Positions 15,442 through 20,856 of a stretch of DNA of 20,856 nucleotides are shown here, in pieces. A program made the translations under genes and the position numbers. The notes below the pieces were generated by a model. That model was not told the origin of the DNA. It did no database searches and was given only the letters and a program-made list of their open reading frames with translations. Source of the stretch: Acidobacteriota bacterium (GTDB lineage Bacteria > Acidobacteriota > Terriglobia > Bryobacterales > JACQDG01); the NCBI GenBank assembly GCA_016201185.1, contig JACQDG010000200.1, forward strand, positions 1 through 20,856, in the 5' to 3' direction. How positions within the stretch are numbered: position 1 is the stretch's first letter; each line of letters begins with the position of its first letter.

Positions 15442-18400
15442 GCAAGTCCCTCGCCGCCTTTGTGCAGGCCCATAGCCGGGCGCTGGTATTTATCGTCGCG
15501 AGCCTGAGCATCGCGGGCGTGATTTTCGGCGTCGGGCTGCCGATCTCGATCCTGCCCCAGACTAACTTCCCGCGCATTGTGATCCTGGTGGACAACGGCA
15601 TCATGCCGGTGGACCAGATGCTGGTGACCGTGACCCGGCCGATCGAGCAGGCCATCCGGATCGTGCCGGGTATTGAAAATATCCGGACGGTCACCAGCCG
15701 GGGCGCCTCGGAGATCAACGCCTTCTTCCGCTGGGACGTGGACATCCTCGACGCGCTGCACCTGGTGCAGGGGCAGATCTCGCAGATCCTGCCGACGCTG
15801 CCGCCCACAGTGCGGTTCAACGTTCACCGGTTGACGTTCTCGGTGTTCCCGATGGTGGGCTTCAGCATTACCTCCCACCAGCGCTCGCTCACCGAGCTCT
15901 ACACCCTGGCCTACTACCAGATCGCACCGCGCCTCTACCGGCTGCCGGGAGTGGCCGAGACGCGCATTGTCGGCGGGCGGCCCGAGGAGTACCACATCGT
16001 GGTGAAGCCGGAACAGCTCAACGCTTACCGGTTTTCGCTTTCGAAAGTTGTAGACGCCGTGCGGAACAACAACGTCCTGGCGCCGGCGGGCATGTTGCAG
16101 GAGAACTTCCGCCTCTACCTGACGACGGTGGACGGCCTGGTGAGGTCGAAGGGCGACATCGAGAACATCGTGGTCGATGTGGTGAAGGGCACCCCGGTGC
16201 GGATCCGCGACCTGGCGACGGTCGAGCCGGGCGAGAAGCCGATTTACAACGTGGTGACCGCCGACGGCGAGCCGGCCGTGCTGGTGAACGTGCTGCAGCA
16301 GCCGGACGGCAACTCGGTGGCGATCGCCAGTGCCGTCAACCGGGAACTGGTGGAGATTAAGAAAGGCCTTCCCCCGGACATCAAGCTCTCTATTTTCTAC
16401 GATCAGTCGATCCTGGTGCGGGAGTCGATTACCGGGGTGGCGGAAGCGATTGTGATCGGCCTGCTGCTCTCGATCGCCGTGCTGGTGGTTTTCCTGAAGA
16501 ACTGGCGAACGACGCTGGTGGCCGCCGTGGTGATTCCCATCGCAACCTTGATCGCCATCGTGGTGATGAAGATCTTCAAGATGAGCTTCAACCTGATGAC
16601 GCTCGGGGGCATTGCCGCCTCGATCGGCGTGGTCATCGACGACGCCATCGTGATGGTGGAGAACATCATGGTGCACCTGTCGATGGGCCAGTCGCCGCGG
16701 GAGGCGGCTCGGAGCGCGATCGTGGAGCTGACACCCGCCCTGACCGGCTCGACCTTGACGCCGATCGTAGTGTTTGCGCCGCTCGTGTTTCTGGGAGGCA
16801 TAACGGCGGTGTTCTTCCGGTCGCTGGCCCTGACCCTGGTGGCGGCGTTGTTCGCCTCGCTGGTGCTGGCGATTTGCTTCACGCCGGTCCTGGCGGGCTT
16901 CTTTCTGAAGCCCCGGCAGGTCGAGCCGGGAGCGGCGGAGGCGTTCACGGCCGGCGAGGGTCGCCTGCTGCGGCGGCTTTCGGGCATCCATGAGCGGGCG
17001 CTGCACTGGTCGCTGGCCCATCCGAAGGCGATCTTGGGCGTCTCCGTCATGATACTCGCAGGGTCCGTGGGCCTCTACAACCTGCTGGGGACCGGCTTTC
17101 TCCCGGACTTGAACGAAGCCGCCTTCGTGCTGGATTTCATCATGCCGCCGGGCACGTCACTCGAAGAATCAAAGCGCGTGCTCGGGCACATCGAGAAATT
17201 TCTCAAAGAAACGCCGGAGGTCGAGAGCTATTCGCTGCGCGTGGGCGCGCGGCTGGCCCTGGCGATCGCCGAGCCGAACACCGGCGACTTCCTCGTTAAA
17301 CTGAAGACCAAACGTTCCCGCACGCTGGACGAGGTAATCGATGAATTAAGGGAAAAGATCAACCGCGCGGAGCCGGTGATCAGCGTGGAATTCCCTCACG
17401 TGGTGGAGGACCTGGTGGGCGACCTGACGTGGTCGCCGGAGCCGATCGAGGTGCGGGCGTTTGTGGAATCCGAGCAGGTGGGCCGGTCGCTGGCGTCGCG
17501 AGTCACCCAGTTCCTTCCCAAGGTGCGGGGCGTGGTGGACGTGATCAACCAGGTCGAGGAGAACGTGATCGGGCCGCAGATCGAGTTCAAGGTGGACCGC
17601 GAGAAGGCCGAGCGGGGGGGGTTTTCCGTGGCGGACGTCGCCGAAATCGAAGCTGCCGTGATGGACGGGGTGGAGGCTTCCACCATGATTCAGGGCGAGC
17701 GGCAGATCGGCTTGCGCGTGCGCTATCCGAGATCCTACCGGCAGACCCGCGAGGAGCTGGAGCGGATGGTGATCACCTCGCCGAGCGGTGTGACGATGCC
17801 GCTCGGGAGCCTGGCCGACACACGGGTCGAGTCGGACGTGACCGAGATCCGCCGCGAAAACTTACGGCGGGTGTTCACCGTCTCGGCGCGGCTTTCGGGC
17901 CGCGACCTGGGGAGCGCGATGGACGAGATCCAGGGGCGGCTGCCCAAAGAAGTCGGCCTGCCCCCGGGCCTGGATATCGATTACGGCGGACTCTACAAAG
18001 TCCAGCAAGAATCCTTTCGCACCTTGACCGGGGTGCTGCTGATGTCAATCTTGCTGATATTCATCATTCTGACGTTCGAGTTTCAGACTTTCTCCCACCC
18101 CATTGCCATTCTGGCGGCCACGCTGCTATGCAGTTTTGGAGCGCTGCTGGCGCTGGGGATCACTCGGACGACCCTGAACATCTCGTCCTTCATGGGCGCC
18201 ATCATGGTGGTGGGCATCGTGCACAAGAACGGCATCCTGATGCTCGATTCCGAGAAGCACTACTCGAGCCTGGGGCTGCCGCTGGTGGAAGCGATCTTCC
18301 AGGCCGGGCGGCGAAGGCTGCGGCCCATCCTGATGACGGCGCTGGCCACCATTTTCGGAATGCTGCCCCTGGCCATCGGCCTCGGCTCGGCCTCCCGCAT

Positions 18401-18509
18401 CCTCCAGCCCCTGGCCATCGCGGTGATCGGCGGCGTGGCGGTCTCTATGGTGCTCTCGCTGCTGATTACGCCGGTCTTGTTCTACCTGCTGCGTCGCAGG
18501 GGTTGGTAA
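15438..18509 (+). CDS. RND-superfamily inner-membrane efflux pump (HAE/AcrB-like by its Asp pair)
   Basis: The product is 1023 aa from the GTG at 15438, a normal length for this family. TM1 is at about 15-34, porter subdomains lie at about 40-325, TM2-TM6 at about 334-485, TM7 at about 530-550, a second porter region follows, and TM8-TM12 run from about 865 to the end. TM4 contains GGIAASIGVVIDDAIVMVEN with adjacent D401 and D402, the proton-relay pair of AcrB-type pumps; CusA-type metal pumps have a different arrangement. No CusA-type Met cluster was noticed, so drugs or small organics are more likely than metals. It completes a tripartite pump with the two genes upstream and ends 2 bp from the stop of the convergent aldolase gene. 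A 539-codon antisense open frame over it is a codon-bias shadow. Confidence 0.93.
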   Translation: MSKSLAAFVQAHSRALVFIVASLSIAGVIFGVGLPISILPQTNFPRIVILVDNGIMPVDQMLVTVTRPIEQAIRIVPGIENIRTVTSRGASEINAFFRWDVDILDALHLVQGQISQILPTLPPTVRFNVHRLTFSVFPMVGFSITSHQRSLTELYTLAYYQIAPRLYRLPGVAETRIVGGRPEEYHIVVKPEQLNAYRFSLSKVVDAVRNNNVLAPAGMLQENFRLYLTTVDGLVRSKGDIENIVVDVVKGTPVRIRDLATVEPGEKPIYNVVTADGEPAVLVNVLQQPDGNSVAIASAVNRELVEIKKGLPPDIKLSIFYDQSILVRESITGVAEAIVIGLLLSIAVLVVFLKNWRTTLVAAVVIPIATLIAIVVMKIFKMSFNLMTLGGIAASIGVVIDDAIVMVENIMVHLSMGQSPREAARSAIVELTPALTGSTLTPIVVFAPLVFLGGITAVFFRSLALTLVAALFASLVLAICFTPVLAGFFLKPRQVEPGAAEAFTAGEGRLLRRLSGIHERALHWSLAHPKAILGVSVMILAGSVGLYNLLGTGFLPDLNEAAFVLDFIMPPGTSLEESKRVLGHIEKFLKETPEVESYSLRVGARLALAIAEPNTGDFLVKLKTKRSRTLDEVIDELREKINRAEPVISVEFPHVVEDLVGDLTWSPEPIEVRAFVESEQVGRSLASRVTQFLPKVRGVVDVINQVEENVIGPQIEFKVDREKAERGGFSVADVAEIEAAVMDGVEASTMIQGERQIGLRVRYPRSYRQTREELERMVITSPSGVTMPLGSLADTRVESDVTEIRRENLRRVFTVSARLSGRDLGSAMDEIQGRLPKEVGLPPGLDIDYGGLYKVQQESFRTLTGVLLMSILLIFIILTFEFQTFSHPIAILAATLLCSFGALLALGITRTTLNISSFMGAIMVVGIVHKNGILMLDSEKHYSSLGLPLVEAIFQAGRRRLRPILMTALATIFGMLPLAIGLGSASRILQPLAIAVIGGVAVSMVLSLLITPVLFYLLRRRGW

Positions 18510-18511
18510 CG

Positions 18512-19312
18512 TTACATGTAGCCGGTCTTGGTGGCCACACTAGCGTCCTGCGCCATCTCCTCGACGATGGAGCGGTAGCCGGCGAGCAGCACCGAGGCGT
18601 CCGAGCCGCAGACCAGGAAGCGCGCCCCTCGCCCGGCGGCTTTCTTCAGTTGCGTCGCGTTGCCCACGTGAATGCCGGGGGCGATGCCAGCTTTATGGCA
18701 GGCCTCTACGACGCGGCCGAAGGCCTTCCAGAAGATGGGATCGTCGAACTGGCCGGGGATTCCGAGGGAAATGGAGAGATCAAACGGCCCGATCATCAGG
18801 GCGTCCACGCCGGGTGTGGCGGCGATATCGAAGACCGCGTCCAGGCACTCCGTGTTTTCCACCTGCAGGATGACCATGGTTTCGCGGTTGGCCGAGTCCA
18901 TTTCGGCCCGCGCTCCAGCGTATTGATAGTCATTAACAATGCCGCGAAGGCCGTAGCCGCGGTTGCCCTCGGGGGTGAACTTCATGGAGGTTACGATCCG
19001 GCGGGCTTCCTCCACTGAGGCGGTGCGCGGGGCGATGATACCCATGGCGCCCACGTCCAGCAGCCGGGCGATCAGGAAGTACTCGCTCTGGGTGACACGC
19101 ACCAGGGGAATCACCCCAGCCCCGCGGCCCGCCCGCACCAGCGTCTGGATGTCGCGGTAGCTGGGCACGGAGTGCTCCGTGTCGATGAAAAAAAACTCCA
19201 GGCCGGCGGCCTTGAAGATGGTGACAATTTCCGGCGAGGTGTAGTCAGTGATGCAGGTGCCGAGTACGCGGCCGCCCGCTTTCAGCTTCTGCTTGATGGT
19301 GTTGGTTTGCAT
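18512..19312 (-). CDS. HpcH/HpaI-family class II aldolase (2,4-dihydroxyhept-2-enedioate aldolase-like)
   Basis: The product is 266 aa from the ATG at 19310-19312, chosen because MQTNTIKQKLKAGGRVLG aligns with the usual family start. ATG at 19345 (277 aa) or TTG at 19354 (280 aa) are possible but have no better ribosome site. The TIM-barrel motifs are present: FFFIDTEHS with the catalytic-type His, PLVRVT with the Arg, GAMGIIAPRTASVEEAR, and the metal-ligand Glu and Asp in ILQVEN and MIGPFDLSISLG. The family makes or cleaves 2-keto-3-deoxy-type hydroxy acids with pyruvate as partner, using a divalent metal. The true substrate cannot be read from sequence. It is convergent with the RND gene and divergent from the SDR gene. 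Confidence 0.88.
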   Translation of the reverse strand: MQTNTIKQKLKAGGRVLGTCITDYTSPEIVTIFKAAGLEFFFIDTEHSVPSYRDIQTLVRAGRGAGVIPLVRVTQSEYFLIARLLDVGAMGIIAPRTASVEEARRIVTSMKFTPEGNRGYGLRGIVNDYQYAGARAEMDSANRETMVILQVENTECLDAVFDIAATPGVDALMIGPFDLSISLGIPGQFDDPIFWKAFGRVVEACHKAGIAPGIHVGNATQLKKAAGRGARFLVCGSDASVLLAGYRSIVEEMAQDASVATKTGYM

Positions 19313-19356
19313 GTTGGAGCTCTGAACGGATTTCTTTTGTACCATAGACCCCAACC

Positions 19357-20034
19357 ATGAGTCAGGCGAAGAAGCAGGGCTGCGTGTTCATCAGCGGCGG
19401 CACCGGCTACATGGGGCGTACCCTGATTCGGACCCTCATCGAACGGGGTCACGAGGTGCGGGCGCTGGCCCGTCCTAAATCGGAGAAGAAACTTCCGCCG
19501 GGCTGCGCCCTGGTCCCAGGCAATGCGCTCGACGGAGCGAGCTTCGCCGACAAAGTCCGCCCCGCTGACACTCTGGTGCACCTGGTAGGCGTCTCTCACC
19601 CGGCGCCCTGGAAGGAGAAAGAGTTCCGCGCTATCGACCTGGCCTCGGTGTGCGCGTCTCTCGCCGCCGCCGAGAGCGCAGGTATCAGGCATTTCGTCTA
19701 CGTCAGCGTGGCACAACCGGCGCCGGTGTTGAAAGCTTATGTCCAGGTGCGCGGGGAGTGCGAGGCTCTGATCCGCGCCTCGGGCCTGAACACAAGTATT
19801 CTCAGGCCATGGTACGTGCTGGGTCCCGGCCACCGCTGGCCCTATGCGTTGATGCCGTTCTATTGGCTGCTGGAACGCCTGCCCGCCACCCGAGACACAG
19901 CCCGGCGGCTGGGGCTGGTGACGCTCGATCAGATGCGAGACGTGCTCGTGTGGGCCATTGAGAATCCAGCTCAAGGCGTGCGGATCCTGACGGTGAACGA
20001 GATCCGGCGAATCAGCAGATGTTTGATGGCCTGA
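19357..20034 (+). CDS. Atypical SDR / NAD(P)-binding epimerase-like protein
   Basis: The product is 225 aa. The Rossmann nucleotide-binding motif SGGTGYMGRTL (G14, G17, G20) follows a beta-strand VFI. VHLVGVSHP and HFVYVSVAQP are the usual strand-4 and strand-5 motifs. The catalytic position reads YVQVR in place of YxxxK, with GECEALIRASGLNTSILRP following, as in atypical SDRs related to NDUFA9 and NmrA-like proteins. The chain ends early after LTVNEIRRI, with no substrate-binding C-terminal domain, so it is short for an epimerase but normal for this subgroup. Hydride transfer may be lost; a binding or assembly role is possible. Its start is 44 bp from the divergent aldolase start and its end is 5 bp from the tRNA. 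Confidence 0.8.
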   Translation: MSQAKKQGCVFISGGTGYMGRTLIRTLIERGHEVRALARPKSEKKLPPGCALVPGNALDGASFADKVRPADTLVHLVGVSHPAPWKEKEFRAIDLASVCASLAAAESAGIRHFVYVSVAQPAPVLKAYVQVRGECEALIRASGLNTSILRPWYVLGPGHRWPYALMPFYWLLERLPATRDTARRLGLVTLDQMRDVLVWAIENPAQGVRILTVNEIRRISRCLMA

Positions 20035-20039
20035 AGGTT

Positions 20040-20115
20040 TGGTGGACCTGGAGAGATTCGAACTCTCGACCTCTTCCATGCCATGGAAGCGCGCTCCCAA
20101 CTGCGCCACAGGCCC
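20040..20115 (-). tRNA. tRNA-Ala (anticodon GGC), CCA encoded
   Basis: On the minus strand the 76-nt cloverleaf is complete. The acceptor stem is GGGCCTG with CAGGTCC (one G-U), the D arm GCGC/GCGC around AGTTGGGA, the anticodon stem CTTCC/GGAAG around ATGGCAT, and the T arm GAGAG/CTCTC around TTCGAAT. The discriminator is A and the CCA end is encoded. The anticodon GGC is complementary to plus-strand 20080-20082 and decodes GCC alanine codons. Confidence 0.95.
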
Positions 20116-20158
20116 ACGGGGATGCTTCTATGGGAAATGCTACCACGGCTGCGCGGCG

Positions 20159-20187
20159 TTGCGCCACCCGGCCGCCGTCGCTACACT
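20159..20187 (+). promoter_or_regulatory. Candidate sigma70 promoter for the DAHP synthase gene
   Basis: TTGCGC at 20159-20164, a 17-nt spacer, and TACACT at 20182-20187 form a plausible -35/-10 pair. The start point would be near 20194, about 16 nt before the GTG at 20210. The same 94-bp gap must also hold the divergent tRNA promoter, for which I see no clear consensus. Confidence 0.45.
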
Positions 20188-20209
20188 GGTCGTTGAGGTT
20201 CGTTCTGCC

Positions 20210-20856
20210 GTGCTGATCGTCATGCAGGTGCAGGCGGGGGAAGCCGATGTTGCCCGCGTCTGCGAAAAGATCGAGAGCCTGGGCTTCCGGCCCCACGTCA
20301 TGCCCGGCGCGCAGCGGACCGCCATCGGCATTACCGGGAATCCGGGTCCCATCGATCCCGCCGAGTTTGAAGACCTGCCCGGTGTGGCCGAGGCCATCCG
20401 GGTTTCCAAGCCTTACAAGCTCGTCAGCCGCGAGGTTAAGCCTGAAGACACTGTCGTCAAGGTGGGCCGGGCTGAAATCGGCGGGGGCGATCTGGAGCTG
20501 ATTGCCGGGCCATGCTCGGTGGAAAGCCGCGAACAGATCCTGGCTACCGCCCGGGCGGTGAAGGCGGCCGGCGCGCAACTGTTACGGGGCGGCGCCTACA
20601 AGCCGCGCACTTCGCCCTACGCGTTTCAGGGGCTCGGCGAGGAGGGCCTGCGGCTGCTGGCCGAAGCGCGGGAGGAAACCGGGCTCGGGGTGGTGACCGA
20701 AGCTATCGACGTGGAGACGTTCGACCTGGTGGAACAATACGCCGACTGCGTGCAGATCGGCGCCCGCAACATGCAGAATTTTTCCCTGCTTCGCCGCGCC
20801 GGCCGCAGCCGCCTGCCGGTGCTGCTGAAGCGCGGTATGTCCTCCACCCTGGAAGA
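20210..20856 (+). CDS. aroF: 3-deoxy-7-phosphoheptulonate (DAHP) synthase, type I-beta, partial at the window end
   Basis: The frame is open from the GTG at 20210 to the last base, giving 215 full codons. The start MLIVMQVQAGEADVARVCEK matches the small ferredoxin-like regulatory domain (about 1-70) found on TM0343-type enzymes; an ATG at 20222 would cut into it. The catalytic barrel has the family hallmarks LIAGPCSVES, LLRGGAYKPRTSPYAFQGLG, TEAIDVETFDLV, QIGARNMQNFSLL and LLKRGMSS. It condenses phosphoenolpyruvate and erythrose 4-phosphate, the first step of the shikimate pathway, using a metal bound partly by the Cys of GPCS. The N-terminal domain usually carries feedback control. The stop is outside the window. 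Confidence 0.93.
   Translation, partial: MLIVMQVQAGEADVARVCEKIESLGFRPHVMPGAQRTAIGITGNPGPIDPAEFEDLPGVAEAIRVSKPYKLVSREVKPEDTVVKVGRAEIGGGDLELIAGPCSVESREQILATARAVKAAGAQLLRGGAYKPRTSPYAFQGLGEEGLRLLAEAREETGLGVVTEAIDVETFDLVEQYADCVQIGARNMQNFSLLRRAGRSRLPVLLKRGMSSTLE

Noticed and set aside
15402..17021. A 539-codon open frame on the minus strand over the RND gene
   Set aside because: Its translation is rich in His, Arg, Gln and Asp with no family resemblance, and it mirrors a clearly real RND pump. It is a shadow of high-GC codon bias.
14209..18509. A Cus/Czc-type metal efflux system
   Set aside because: The adaptor has no visible metal-binding His/Met motif and the pump has the AcrB-like adjacent Asp pair; the CusR-like regulator alone is not enough.
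20040..20115. The tRNA-Ala as an integration site for a mobile element
   Set aside because: No integrase, no repeated tRNA 3' end and no foreign-looking genes are present in the window.

Overview
This GC-rich window has the gene content of an Acidobacteriota chromosome (Bryobacterales/Solibacter-like is my best guess, from family recognition only). Pointers are an ADOP-type 'duplicated orphan' ABC permease, a heme c/WD40 protein coupled to the tail of a DUF1553-type protein, a PPC-domain secreted protein, DinB-like proteins ending in a TAQIAEVKADP-type tail, and a LolA-like secreted protein. No phage, IS transposase, CRISPR or plasmid genes are visible.

Layout. 1-3887: the end of a DUF1553-type gene, a cytochrome c/WD40 gene coupled to it by TGATG, and a large PPC-domain secreted protein, apparently one operon. 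4186-5619: a decayed DinB gene, a membrane-anchored peroxiredoxin/thioredoxin-like gene, and a fragment of a second DinB gene. 5729-6472: a secreted LolA-like protein behind a good sigma70-type promoter. 6870-9846: an intact ADOP permease followed by a hollowed-out second copy. 9939-10955: a secreted YVTN beta-propeller. 10988-18509: an OmpR-family response regulator, a broken histidine kinase, then a tightly coupled TolC / lipoprotein adaptor / RND pump operon. 18512-19312 (minus): HpcH/HpaI aldolase. 19357-20034: an atypical SDR. 20040-20115 (minus): tRNA-Ala(GGC). 20210-end: DAHP synthase, type I-beta, running off the window.

The most interesting locus is 4689-5519. A redoxin gene reads in one frame for 276 codons except for a single TGA exactly where the first cysteine of the active-site motif belongs (FYRGYW-TGA-PFCNSEL). 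A hairpin able to act as a bacterial SECIS lies just downstream. The simplest reading is a selenocysteine-containing (UxxC), membrane-anchored redoxin; gene callers would cut it into two pieces.

A second theme is loss of internal segments. The first DinB gene, the second ADOP gene and the histidine kinase (twice) keep recognisable ends with a missing middle and little other decay. These may be real small deletions or assembly errors, and read mapping would decide. A third oddity is an imperfect inverted repeat of the CGCAGAGACGCAGAGG type that forms most of the signal-peptide region of the cytochrome c/WD40 protein.
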